From positions 1 through 60,698 of the forward strand of contig URAN01000012.1 of the NCBI GenBank assembly GCA_900545865.1: 60,698 nucleotides of DNA. Reading direction: 5' to 3'. The stretch's first letter is position 1, and each line of letters opens with the position of its first letter. Position numbers and translations under genes: made by a program. Positions 30,101 to 38,318 of the stretch are shown here, piece after piece. The notes beneath the pieces were generated by a model. The model was not told where the DNA came from and did not search any database. It saw only the letters and a list, made by a program, of their open reading frames with translations. The DNA is from an uncultured Eubacteriales bacterium. Its GTDB lineage: Bacteria > Bacillota > Clostridia > Monoglobales > Monoglobaceae.

Positions 30101-30570
30101 GTTTTCCACTCCATTGACCCCGACAGATATACCGTTTCGGTCGAATTCAAATTCGGGTACATTCCCGATGAATTGTATGAGTCATAGTCTATGGCAAAGC
30201 TTCCGACCGGGCCGTCATAATACTCGACCGTTACCTCAATCGGCGTTCCGTTCGGCAGGTTATACATAAAGTCCTTGTCAACGCTGAATTGAAAAAACAG
30301 ACCGTTCTGACCTTCGCCATAGCCCGTGTCCTTGCCGCCGACAATACATTCCTTGCCGTCAATCACGCTTTTTGTCGTCATTGACTCGCCGCCGAGCGTT
30401 TCAGTCATTCTGTAAAACTTTGTTTCCTTGCCGAATACCGCCATGGCATAATCCGCTTTTTCGTCATCAGCAAGCACAACCAACGGCATCATTGCCGCAA
30501 GAAATGCCAAAACGGTGAAAAAACTTATCAGCCGTATCGGCACAAAATTTTTAAATGTCCTTTTATTCAT
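27148..30570 (-). CDS. Secreted clan GH-A glycoside hydrolase with C-terminal CBM9-like domain (1140 aa)
   Basis: Signal peptide at about residues 1-34. An N-terminal beta region (about 38-320) precedes a TIM-barrel glycosidase domain (about 325-730). The domain has the clan-A acid/base glutamate in FEIWNEYN (E446) and the nucleophile glutamate in PIWNTELGFG (E550), and resembles GH39-like enzymes. The region from about 935 to the end (KPKIDGAVEIGEW, WDEENFYFLAMVTDD, WQGDNIQFSID) is a CBM9/DOMON-like carbohydrate-binding domain. It therefore cleaves an extracellular glycan with retention, but the substrate is not evident. It is a close paralogue of the 1069-residue protein encoded upstream up to about residue 725, after which the two differ completely. 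Promoter motif site B lies upstream. Confidence 0.83.
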   Translation of the reverse strand: MNKRTFKNFVPIRLISFFTVLAFLAAMMPLVVLADDEKADYAMAVFGKETKFYRMTETLGGESMTTKSVIDGKECIVGGKDTGYGEGQNGLFFQFSVDKDFMYNLPNGTPIEVTVEYYDGPVGSFAIDYDSYNSSGMYPNLNSTETVYLSGSMEWKTHTFYIEDHRMTKEKTAIPTDFRLGMYGVKMGMSTGRTFDIAFASVKVEYADFRELLDSDLKSTKIGNIFGADEDMEIRHNLRNKSDKNISAAMQYKLYDSKERLIEEHSETADFDPKEEKTVGFKLNNLNTFDIYRIECSLSEWYADKPDEKKTHTYEESVTRAMLPAKGNPGFGACQQIANGRGTPEDVGASMQSAGLTMLRDDVVWGRFDTEEEKAENLTILKERIEILKSHGVNYLALLWNNALKTMSDGGNVPVTDEELDEWEEYCALMARELKGYTDYFEIWNEYNIKTFNTSHQPPEAYVELLKRAYKAIKKENPNAVVAGGSPSEVDLVFLENIFKLGALNYMDVLSIHPYDWSGQFREGRYVKNMTAAQELMDKYKRRLPIWNTELGFGTCLTDKRYGHTREEQCAAIVRGWILNKSTKLVDMWTYYMYTDMDNPTDGESCFGMVNRWSNEKLTDYGAKESFLAVSAMNSMVGADAEVADSFENYTAREYAVNFYNSSMQKNVLVMESYDKSVQMSFYLGCNEVDLLDMYGNKMATISSQNGVYSFNVGMVPMYAVGKFNAFEKAENTEGVNADAIEKTCVASDIVKFDFTYSGDEALMIDAEPEDGIEVIQNNGFKNGAAELVLSVAPGISGKRKMKITVKNSDGVIRYCAEHGLNISDPIEMTITNEEDENGGNNHHKVRVSIKNVTQSKRLGGEVFVSAPEDVAAVNTNRRFYDLDIGKECVFVFNLPMRVVQNTVDLNVTVKLNGGGEYTSTKYLDFATAAYADKKPKIDGAVEIGEWRGSWIGCYEKKDVKENPLWKGPEDQSFSATMMWDEENFYFLAMVTDDVYSMNITPYTPDRMWQGDNIQFSIDDRLEINPVDAGVINELSIGKLNGFGDICYRHSSYYGLPVAQIVENMDICIKRYEGYTVYEIAAPWSEILQPGFVPSTDRTYRFSVMINENDGTGRKGWMEYNSGIGASKQVDLFGTLKLYK

Positions 30571-30631
30571 CTATTTACCTCTCTTTCCGTATTGTTCAAA
30601 TGCGTTAGACTTATTCTTGTTCCATATATAT

Positions 30632-30697
30632 AAAATAGCAGATTTCACTAACGGGTGCAATATGAAAATCCGTTTTAAAACCGTCTGAAATTTGCTG
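30632..30697 (-). promoter_or_regulatory. Promoter with 41-bp regulon motif, site B
   Basis: The 41-bp motif lies at 30697-30657 on the minus strand, starting CAGCAAATTT and ending CATATTGC. TTGCAC (30660-30655) then forms a -35 box, followed by 17 bp and TATTTT (30637-30632) preceded by TG (extended -10). The same motif with identical length occurs at sites A and C. It is about 62 bp upstream of the 30570 start. The long AT-rich direct-repeat-like pattern abutting the -35 fits activation by an AraC-type protein. Confidence 0.7.
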
Positions 30698-30790
30698 TCC
30701 TTACATAAAAACGGAAACCCGATTGCATCTTTGTCCGACAACACAGAGCCGAAACAATCGAATTTCCGCTTTATTATTAAAATCATCTTT

Positions 30791-33700
30791 TTAATTTTTA
30801 ATATCGTTTGTTTTGTCCGTCACAATGAACGATTCGGCATAGGGAATCATCTTTTTGTCCCAGACGAAAAACTGTATTCGCTTCACGTCCGATATGTCCG
30901 AAAAATTAAATTCGTCCGAAAAAGTTTTGTCCTCTGTTGCGGTGTGGCTTTCGCCGATTTGTATCTCGGAAAGCTGTTCGAATCTGTTATAAGCCGCGGC
31001 AATCACGCTGTATGACACCTCGGTTTGAGCTGTATTCTGCACGAGCGAATTCACCGTGATTTTTCCTCCGTCCGCGTCCGCCGCGGAATATATCTTGTTC
31101 CCCGATTTGTTTAAAACATTTGTAATCTGTACGTTCGCATACGGTTTTGCGTCCGTTTCGTACTCAATCGAAATATCTTTTACATATGTTACCGCGTTCC
31201 AGTCCATATCATCGAATTGCGCAAAAACAATTCCGTTCAAATGTGCCGCCGCCATATCCAACCCCGATTCCGAAACATATACTTCGCCGTCCCCGGTCTT
31301 TAACACAAGGTCATATTTTTTATTGCTCGGGTCTATCGAAATTTCGACCGTCCACCACATTCCGAATTTGTTATCGAGGCGATGACCCACATCATAGCTC
31401 TGGCGCAGTATTGTCGGATTCCACGGGAACTTTCCGTGACCTATAATACCCGACCATCTTCCGTCACCCTCGCTCCACGTTCCCCACGGCGTAACCGTGA
31501 GAGCATATGTTGAATCCGCGCTGCCGCTGCCGCTGTCGAGAATTATTCCGAAATACGCACCGTTGGTTTTGAATTTAAAGCTTATGTCAAGCTTGCCCTC
31601 CTGTACTTTTCGTCCTATGTCATAATTAAAAAAGTCATACTTTCCGCCGTCTTTAACACCGTCATTATTCAGCGTCAGCGCGCCCTCGGTTTGGTTAAAT
31701 TCAACCTCGGTTGCGCGTCCGTATGTTCCGCCGCTTATACCGAGACCATCGCGCCACACGTTTTCCGCATTTGTATTCGATGCCCATTCATAAAAGCTCT
31801 CTCTTTTTCCGTATTGAATAATATTATCCGAAAACTTTCCGACAATATACTTGGGTTTTAACCCGACATAGAACGAATATGCACCGTCATCTGATGAAAC
31901 CGTTGCTGTTTTGTTGCCGTACATATCATATACATCAACCGAGTCACAGCCGAGATAAAAACTCATATTCGCCGTGCGGTTATAGCTTTCGGCAACAAGT
32001 ACATTCTTGCCCAAACGCGAATTGTAAAAATTAACCGCGTATTCTCGCGCCGTATAATCCTCAAACGAATTTATTACCTCTGAATCCGCACCTATCAGGC
32101 TGTTCATTGCGCTTACCGCCAAAAAGCTCTCTTTTGCGCCGTAATCGGTAAGCTCATCGTTTGCCCAGCCGTTGACGATTCCGAAACACGATTCGCCCGC
32201 GGTCGGGTTATCCATATCGGTATACATATAATATATCCACTTGTCCGCAAGCCCGTTTGCCTTATTCAAAATCCACGCGCGCACTATCGCCGCGCATTGT
32301 TCGACCCGTGTATGCCCGTATCTCGAATCGGACAGACAAGTCCCGAATCCAAGTTCGGTATTCCATATGGGAAGCCGTCTGCCGTACTTGTCCATAAGTT
32401 CTTGCGCCGATTTCATCTTGTTTACATAGCGGCTTTCGCGGAACTGCCCCGACCAGTCATACGGGTGGATTCCTACCGCGTCCATATAATTGAGCGCGCC
32501 GAGCTTAAAGATATTTTCGAGAAAAGTCAGGTCAATCTCTGACGGCGTTGCACCGATGATTACCGCGTTCAGGTTTTCCGCCTTTATCGCACCGTATGCG
32601 CGTTTTAAAAGCTCAACATATGTTTCGGGCGGTTGGCTTGTCGTATTAAAAAGTCTTAAATTATACTCGTTCCAAATTTCAAAATAATCAGTATAACCTT
32701 TAAGCTCTCTCGCCATTGTCCGACAGTACTCTTCCCATTCGTTAAGCTCATCGGAGGTTGACGGAACGTTTCCGCCGTCCGACATCGGCTTTTTCGAATT
32801 GTTCCACAACAAAGCAAGATAATCAACGCCGTTGTTTTTAAGCGTTGTTATTCTGTTTTTCAAAATCGGCAGGTTCTTTGCCCTTTCCGCCTCGGTGTCG
32901 AATCTCTCCCATACAACGTCATCGCGCAGAATCGTCAGGCCTGCCGATTTCATTGACGCGCCGACATCCTCGGCTTCGCCTCTGCCGTTCGCAATCTGCT
33001 GGCACGTGCCGAAATCGGGGTTTCCGCTCTGCGGCAGCATCGCCCTTGTTATTGCCGCGGTATATGTATGAATCCTTTTATCGTTCGGATTGTCGGAATA
33101 CCATTCCGTCAAGATACATTCAAGACGATATATATCAAACTTATTCATATTATTTAATTCAAGCTCTGTCGTCTTTTCCTGTTTTGCCGAAAATTCGGCT
33201 TTTTCAAAATGTTCCTCTTTTATATATTCGTTCGAATCATAAAGTTTATAATCAAGCGTTGCCGTAACATTTTTCTCGGATTTGTTTTTAAGGCTGTGCT
33301 TTATACGCACATTTTCGTCCGCGTCGAATATATTACCGATTTTATCGGTTTTAATCTCTGACTTTAATATTTGTTTAAAGTCCGCATATTCAACCTTAAC
33401 CGATGCAAACGCAATATCGAGTACTCCTCCCAATGACATTCCCATTTTAACGCCGTACATTCCCAGACGAAAGTCCGTCTTGATTGTATTGTTCTCTTTG
33501 CTCATTCTATGGTCATCGATATAAAAAGTGTGGGTTTTCCACCTGTTTGTTCCCGTTCTGTACACCGTTTCGGTTGAATTGAGATTGGGATAATCCCCCG
33601 TTGAATTATACGAATCATAATCTATGACAAAGCTTCCGCCCACACCGTCATAATATTCAACCGTCACCTCTATCGGCGTGCCGTTCGGCAGATTATGCAT

Positions 33701-34000
33701 AACATTTCTATCCACCGTGAATTGAAAAAACAATCCGCGCTTGTCGGGCGTGTTTCCGACTTCGCTTCCGACAATACACTCTTTTCCGTCAATGACATCT
33801 CTTGTCGCCATTGACTCAGGGCCTACCATTTCTGTCATATTATATAACTCCGTTGCGTCCTTGCCGAACACCGCCATTGCATAATCGCCGGTGCTTTCGG
33901 CAAGGCATATCGGCGGTAAAGCCGCCGATATGAACCCCGCCGCAACAATGCCGCATATTATTTTAAAGAGACGTGCACCTCCGATAAATCTTTTTCTCAA
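30791..34000 (-). CDS. Secreted clan GH-A glycoside hydrolase carrying one ~215-aa module (1069 aa)
   Basis: Starts at TTG (34000); the following sequence is a normal signal peptide (hydrophobic IICGIVAAGFISAAL, cleavage near CLAES), and no in-frame ATG fits better. The N-terminal beta region and GH-A barrel align through about residue 725 with the neighbouring 1140-residue enzyme, keeping the acid/base E445 (FEIWNEYN) and nucleophile E549 (WNTELGFG). It then carries the unassigned module (about 735-948: YEWASNTNAENVW, KTNGAYFGIILDSG, GKFPWNP, WNAVTYVKDI) and a C-terminal beta domain (about 955-1063, FFVWDKKMIPY). This is the only protein here in which the module is joined to a catalytic domain, which supports a glycan-binding role for it. 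Promoter site C lies upstream. Confidence 0.83.
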   Translation of the reverse strand: MRKRFIGGARLFKIICGIVAAGFISAALPPICLAESTGDYAMAVFGKDATELYNMTEMVGPESMATRDVIDGKECIVGSEVGNTPDKRGLFFQFTVDRNVMHNLPNGTPIEVTVEYYDGVGGSFVIDYDSYNSTGDYPNLNSTETVYRTGTNRWKTHTFYIDDHRMSKENNTIKTDFRLGMYGVKMGMSLGGVLDIAFASVKVEYADFKQILKSEIKTDKIGNIFDADENVRIKHSLKNKSEKNVTATLDYKLYDSNEYIKEEHFEKAEFSAKQEKTTELELNNMNKFDIYRLECILTEWYSDNPNDKRIHTYTAAITRAMLPQSGNPDFGTCQQIANGRGEAEDVGASMKSAGLTILRDDVVWERFDTEAERAKNLPILKNRITTLKNNGVDYLALLWNNSKKPMSDGGNVPSTSDELNEWEEYCRTMARELKGYTDYFEIWNEYNLRLFNTTSQPPETYVELLKRAYGAIKAENLNAVIIGATPSEIDLTFLENIFKLGALNYMDAVGIHPYDWSGQFRESRYVNKMKSAQELMDKYGRRLPIWNTELGFGTCLSDSRYGHTRVEQCAAIVRAWILNKANGLADKWIYYMYTDMDNPTAGESCFGIVNGWANDELTDYGAKESFLAVSAMNSLIGADSEVINSFEDYTAREYAVNFYNSRLGKNVLVAESYNRTANMSFYLGCDSVDVYDMYGNKTATVSSDDGAYSFYVGLKPKYIVGKFSDNIIQYGKRESFYEWASNTNAENVWRDGLGISGGTYGRATEVEFNQTEGALTLNNDGVKDGGKYDFFNYDIGRKVQEGKLDISFKFKTNGAYFGIILDSGSGSADSTYALTVTPWGTWSEGDGRWSGIIGHGKFPWNPTILRQSYDVGHRLDNKFGMWWTVEISIDPSNKKYDLVLKTGDGEVYVSESGLDMAAAHLNGIVFAQFDDMDWNAVTYVKDISIEYETDAKPYANVQITNVLNKSGNKIYSAADADGGKITVNSLVQNTAQTEVSYSVIAAAYNRFEQLSEIQIGESHTATEDKTFSDEFNFSDISDVKRIQFFVWDKKMIPYAESFIVTDKTNDIKN

Positions 34001-34066
34001 TATATTTCACTCGCCTTCACCGCGGTTCGAGTACACGAACATCGCTCATTTTCTGTTACACATTAT

Positions 34067-34133
34067 AATTTAACAGATTCGGCGGCTGTTTCGCAAGGTA
34101 AAAATATGTGCTAAATACATCTAAAATTTGCTG
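34067..34133 (-). promoter_or_regulatory. Promoter with 41-bp regulon motif, site C
   Basis: The motif spans 34133-34093 on the minus strand. It shares CAGCAAATTTTAGA and a TTGC end with sites A and B but is more diverged in the middle. A TTGCGA -35 (34096-34091) and TAAATT -10 (34072-34067) follow, with an 18-bp spacer. The motif's first 13 bp overlap the 3' end of the upstream AraC gene (stop at 34123-34121). It serves the 34000 glycosidase gene. Confidence 0.6.
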
Positions 34134-34990
34134 AAAGACTTTCTGTATTCGCTCGGGCTTTGATGATATACCTTTTTAAATGCCTGTCTGAATGTGTGCG
34201 GCGAATTAAAGTTGAGATATTCCGTCAGCTTTTCTATACTTATATCATCGTTTTTTAACATCTCTGCCGCGTGATGAAGCTTCTTTTTGACTATATACTC
34301 TTTGATGCTCATTCCGACCTTTTCCGAAAAAACGTGCGACAGATACGATTCGCTGTAAGACAAAGCCTTTGTCACATTCCTTACGTTCGTTATGCTGAGA
34401 TAATTTGCGTCTATATATTTTATCGCGTTATACACCGCATAATTCGATGTTGACGTGCTCTTTTTGTCTTTATAATTCAAGTTTCCGCGATAAATTCTCG
34501 CAACAGCGTTTAAAATCTGTAAAAAGAACGATTTTATCATAATATCGCTTTGTTCGTCCTGAATATAAAATTCGTTTAAAAACATAAGCGCAAGATTGCG
34601 CACCATTCCGTCATCATTTTTTATAAACGAATCAACACCCTTGCGCATATCCGAAAACGTCTTTATTTCATCGTTTGTCAAATCGGGAACAAACCCGATA
34701 CAAATATAGCTAAAGCTCAAATCGTCATCGGCGACTATTTTATGATATAACCCCGACTTGATATAATGAATCTGACCCTCGCGTATTTCTTCGCATTTGT
34801 CCTCGGAATACATTTTCGCCCTTCCGGATATGGCGTAGGTAATTTCATCACAATACTGTATATGCTCCTCTATTTCGCCGCCGCGTATAACCGAAATCTG
34901 AGATACCTGGCACAGCTCCCCCGCAGGAACTTTAAATCTTTTATTGCTCAACAATGCGTCATACGCAAAGGCTCTGCTTGAAAACTCCAT
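34121..34990 (-). CDS. AraC-family transcriptional regulator
   Basis: A 289-residue regulator with an N-terminal cupin-like sensor domain (EEHIQYCDEITYAISG, then EIREGQIHYIKSGLYHKI) and a C-terminal AraC pair of helix-turn-helix motifs, ending in the family signature NFNSPHTFRQAFKKVYHQSPSEYRK. The frame extends to 35041, but AGGAG with 7-nt spacing sits before the ATG at 34990, so that is the chosen start. It lies between the isomerase gene and the glycosidase operon. Its own last codons overlap the motif of promoter site C. It is a likely regulator of the 41-bp motif promoters, although the second AraC gene at 38392 is equally placed next to site A. Confidence 0.9.
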   Translation of the reverse strand: MEFSSRAFAYDALLSNKRFKVPAGELCQVSQISVIRGGEIEEHIQYCDEITYAISGRAKMYSEDKCEEIREGQIHYIKSGLYHKIVADDDLSFSYICIGFVPDLTNDEIKTFSDMRKGVDSFIKNDDGMVRNLALMFLNEFYIQDEQSDIMIKSFFLQILNAVARIYRGNLNYKDKKSTSTSNYAVYNAIKYIDANYLSITNVRNVTKALSYSESYLSHVFSEKVGMSIKEYIVKKKLHHAAEMLKNDDISIEKLTEYLNFNSPHTFRQAFKKVYHQSPSEYRKSFSKF

Positions 34991-35052
34991 TTTGATTCTC
35001 CTATCAGTTATTTTTTCATCGGTGAAATACGTTTTTCTCATTCGGTATGCCG

Positions 35053-35073
35053 AAAAAAATGCCTAAAAGGCAT
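35053..35073 (-). terminator. Intrinsic terminator after the isomerase gene, with a possible competing pairing
   Basis: On the minus strand ATGCC-TTTTA-GGCAT (35073-35059) is followed at once by a run of T (35059-35053), a standard intrinsic terminator for the isomerase transcript. Twelve bases at 35122-35111 (AAAGGCATAAAA) are perfectly complementary to 35077-35066 (TTTTATGCCTTT), which includes the 5' arm of this terminator. The two structures exclude each other, as in an attenuator. Confidence 0.65.
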
Positions 35074-35130
35074 AAAAGATAATGTCGAATAAATCGTATC
35101 CGAGCTTAAATTTTATGCCTTTATTATTTG

Positions 35131-35988
35131 CTAATTTTCCGAAATTATTTTTTTCAAAAAGTCATATGCGGTTCGAATATCCGCCTCGGGCGTGTTGCCG
35201 ACCTCTCTTTCAATCGTCAAAAAGCCCTTATATCCTATATCCTCGAGAGCTTTGAGATAATTCACAAAGTCCACACTTCCCGTTCCGAGAGGAACTTCCT
35301 CAAAATATTGAACATCGTCAAACCCCTGAGGCACGGGGTGAACCGCCTTGTATATAAATTCGGGGTTTCCTATCTTAAGCCTGTTTCCGTCCTTGGCGTG
35401 GGTATGCACGATATAATCTTTAAGCGTATAGACCGCCTGAACGGGGTCATCTCCCGTAACCATTTTAAAATTCGCGGGGTCGAGGTTTACCGCCACGCCC
35501 TTTGACGATAAATCGTCCAAAAATCCCTTTAGGACAACCGCTCTTTCGGGTCCCGTTTCTATGGCAAAGTGCGCCTCCATACTGTCGGCAAAGCGCGAAA
35601 GCTCAAAGCACGCCTCTTGCATAACCTTATATCTTTCGTGACTTTTGTCCTCGGGAACAACGCCGATATGAGTCGTGACAATATCCGTTCCCAAATCCTT
35701 TGCAAGCTCAACAATCCTCTTTGACTTTTCTATCAAAGACGGATTCAGTTCTTTATTTCCGAATCCCTTTCCGAGGTCGCCGCAAAGCGCTGAAAAAACC
35801 ATATTGTGATTCTCTATCTCGCGCTTTAACTCGGCACGGTCGCTCTTTGACAGATTTTCGGGCGAATTTTCGCCCTCGGTCGCATACATTTGTATTCCGT
35901 TCGCACCCATTTTTGCCGCCTTTTCGATTGCGGCGGCGCGATTTGTTTTAAATGATTCCAATATTACACCTATAGGAAAGTCATACAT
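35131..35988 (-). CDS. Sugar phosphate isomerase/epimerase-family protein
   Basis: A 285-residue xylose-isomerase-like TIM barrel. The usual metal ligands can be read in order: glutamate in FAIETGPE, aspartate in AVNLDPANF, histidine in YIVHTHAKDG and glutamate in FLTIEREVG. Such enzymes isomerise or epimerise sugars, inosose or 3-keto-sugars with a divalent metal. It has an AGAGG ribosome binding site and no signal peptide. Upstream lies a fragment of a Gfo/Idh/MocA gene, so this enzyme probably once had an oxidoreductase partner in the same transcript. Downstream are a terminator and an AraC gene. Confidence 0.87.
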   Translation of the reverse strand: MYDFPIGVILESFKTNRAAAIEKAAKMGANGIQMYATEGENSPENLSKSDRAELKREIENHNMVFSALCGDLGKGFGNKELNPSLIEKSKRIVELAKDLGTDIVTTHIGVVPEDKSHERYKVMQEACFELSRFADSMEAHFAIETGPERAVVLKGFLDDLSSKGVAVNLDPANFKMVTGDDPVQAVYTLKDYIVHTHAKDGNRLKIGNPEFIYKAVHPVPQGFDDVQYFEEVPLGTGSVDFVNYLKALEDIGYKGFLTIEREVGNTPEADIRTAYDFLKKIISEN

Positions 35989-36032
35989 ATATAAAACCTC
36001 TTTTCTTTTTAAACTTTTTAATTTATGTATTT

Positions 36033-36170
36033 TTATCTTAAACTCTCATCGGTTTTTATGCCAATATCAAGACTTTTATAGACATCATCAATTGTCGGTA
36101 AAGCCTGAACGCCGCTCTCTATCATCTTTATCAAATGTATAAGTTGTGCCTTTCTGTCTCTTTCGCTATG
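36033..36170 (-). pseudogene. C-terminal remnant of a Gfo/Idh/MocA oxidoreductase
   Basis: The 45 codons before a TAA stop (36035-36033) read QLIHLIKMIESGVQALPTID then DVYKSLDIGIKTDESLR. This matches the C-terminal helical region of Gfo/Idh/MocA proteins (a QLxHFIxxIxxG..P..sxxDAxKxLxIxxAxxES pattern). An in-frame TAG stands at 36173-36171 and no upstream continuation is recognisable, so the rest of the gene has been lost. The fragment lies between the isomerase gene and the 684-residue glycosidase gene, where a dehydrogenase partner would be expected. Confidence 0.6.
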
Positions 36171-36213
36171 CTATGTAATTATAACATTAATCTTTATCTT
36201 TTTCAATACGTTT

Positions 36214-38268
36214 TTATTTGTTTTTGCATTGGCACCGAATATTCTTTATATAAAGAATTTTATACCCGAACGGCGCAAGGTCAAACGCGTCCGTATCCTC
36301 ACCCGTAAGCATATCCGTCACTTTTGCCGCCGTTTCGCCTATATTGATCTTTAAGCCATAAAGCCCCGTTGCGGTTGTGTTGGATATAAACGCAAGATAC
36401 ATTCTGTCACCGTCGGGCGCTGTGTACTTATAATAGCTGCATTTCGCACGCGCATCCGACAGTCTCTCGCCGCCTTTCCAATACGGACACCACTCGGATT
36501 TTGAGACGGGGAAAGAATCTATCACTCTCCATATTTCGCTCATTAAATCAAGTGGATGCTCAATATCGTTCGGCCGCGGCAGTATTCCGTGTATAAGCGA
36601 CATTGCCGCCGCGTTTTCAAAATTCCATACGGGGCGGTTTTCATAAGCGATAAACTCAACCGGCACACCCATATTCCGACCCGTATATTCGGCGCGGAAA
36701 TAGTCAAGGGGCATATCTTTGTCCGAACCTTTTATAAATGCCGCCTGTAAGTTTTCGCCGTACCATGTTCCGTTTACATACGGAAGGGCAGTGAAATTAA
36801 GACAGCCGAACGAATGCAGGTTTATCACACAGCCGCGTGCCGACATTTCGCAATAAATCCGTCTGAACATATCGCGGATTGCAAGAATTTGATATGTCCC
36901 GTGAAGCTCTCCGTCCTCGTCATAATATCCGCAGCCGTGAGCCGTGTTTGCACACAATTTCGGCATAGATGTTGAATCGAGATAGATGCCGTCAATATTA
37001 AATTCATCAACAATCTTTACTATTCCGTCAACAAAAAAATCGCTGTATTCCGAATTATAACAAACGCTGTAATCGCGCTGGAACGGTACCCGATACCAGC
37101 CCCCAAAAAAATGCTCGCCTTTTTCATTCTTTATCTCACTTTTCTCGCCGATTTTGCCCCAGTCCGCCAAAATCGTTGAAACCTCATATCCGAAATATGT
37201 CAGAACCTTGATTCCGCGTTTGTGGCACTCATCAACGATTTCTCTCAGCTGTTTTGCCGTAAATTCCGACAGCTCGGGCGAGTTTTGAGCCTTGTTCCAT
37301 TTCTCGTGAAGGACAAGTGTCGTCACGCCCTTTTCGACAAGTCTGTCAAAGCGGTTTTTATCCCTCAAAAAGTCGATATAATTCCCCTTGACCTTAACAA
37401 AGCAATCGGGGTGGAACATCTTTTCGAGATACGGATTCTCGGGGAATTCCTTAACCGGGGTCGCCATAAATCCGAATTTGTATGTCAGCGGCTCAAAAAC
37501 TCCGTAACCCTCGGTATAATTATCGCCCCACGCCTTTGGCGGACTGTCGAGCAATCTTATTCTCATCACCCAACCGTTTTTATCGGGAAGAACCTCTATC
37601 AGGCGGCCGCTGTCGGACGGCTGACAGTTTTGGTCGCTTTCACAAAAGAAACCGAATCCGCAATCATCGCCGCCGAGCCACAAAAGCGGCTTGTGCGGCA
37701 TATGAAAGCCGCATAACGGAATCCTGCCGCTCGACATTGTTTCGCTGCGCTCTATAACTCTTCCGTCCTCAAGATGCAGGTCGTCTATCGGGTATATATT
37801 ATAAAACTCACCGATGTCGGCATTGAGCGGAATCTCAAGCCACAACTTATCAAGCTTATATTGCATCGGTTTTGTGTCTGCCGTGCCGAATACCTGTGCA
37901 ACGGTCAGACCGCGCGGCATAACGCTTGCATCAACACAAACACAGCCGTCATAGCTTATCTCGACCGCCGTATTTATAATGAACGCCTTGCTCATCATTG
38001 CGCCGCAAAGCACAACCTTATCGTTTTTTCTTGATTGAACAAAACATCCGCTTTCGTTATTTTCATAATCGTTATCCCATATAATCGGCTCTCCATCCTC
38101 TGTTCCGACAAAACGCATCCGTTCGGAAAGCAGCTCCTTACCATTTGATTTAATTGATTTAACAAGAGAATTCGCCCCGAACGTCATTTCACGCCCGAGA
38201 ACACGCGCCCTATAAGACAGCCCGTCGGTTTCAACCGTCACGGGCAAAAACGGCTTTGGTATACGCAT
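36214..38268 (-). CDS. Putative intracellular glycoside hydrolase, DUF6067-like (684 aa)
   Basis: No signal peptide. An N-terminal beta-sandwich region (about 1-275, with YRARVLGREMTFGANSLVKS) precedes a (beta/alpha)8-like domain: TTLVLHEKW, RGIKVLTYFGYE, a candidate catalytic aspartate in IDGIYLDSTS (D431), and INLHSFGC. A C-terminal beta domain ends the protein. The layout resembles DUF6067/GH-like proteins of polysaccharide-degrading bacteria; I am not certain of the family. A GGAGG ribosome binding site precedes the ATG, and promoter motif site A lies 75-115 bp upstream. It is probably a cytoplasmic enzyme that processes imported oligosaccharides. The bond it cleaves is unknown. Confidence 0.65.
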   Translation of the reverse strand: MRIPKPFLPVTVETDGLSYRARVLGREMTFGANSLVKSIKSNGKELLSERMRFVGTEDGEPIIWDNDYENNESGCFVQSRKNDKVVLCGAMMSKAFIINTAVEISYDGCVCVDASVMPRGLTVAQVFGTADTKPMQYKLDKLWLEIPLNADIGEFYNIYPIDDLHLEDGRVIERSETMSSGRIPLCGFHMPHKPLLWLGGDDCGFGFFCESDQNCQPSDSGRLIEVLPDKNGWVMRIRLLDSPPKAWGDNYTEGYGVFEPLTYKFGFMATPVKEFPENPYLEKMFHPDCFVKVKGNYIDFLRDKNRFDRLVEKGVTTLVLHEKWNKAQNSPELSEFTAKQLREIVDECHKRGIKVLTYFGYEVSTILADWGKIGEKSEIKNEKGEHFFGGWYRVPFQRDYSVCYNSEYSDFFVDGIVKIVDEFNIDGIYLDSTSMPKLCANTAHGCGYYDEDGELHGTYQILAIRDMFRRIYCEMSARGCVINLHSFGCLNFTALPYVNGTWYGENLQAAFIKGSDKDMPLDYFRAEYTGRNMGVPVEFIAYENRPVWNFENAAAMSLIHGILPRPNDIEHPLDLMSEIWRVIDSFPVSKSEWCPYWKGGERLSDARAKCSYYKYTAPDGDRMYLAFISNTTATGLYGLKINIGETAAKVTDMLTGEDTDAFDLAPFGYKILYIKNIRCQCKNK

Positions 38269-38318
38269 TTTAATTTTCCTCCAATCGGCAAATTTAAGCC
38301 TATGTAATCTCGTATACC

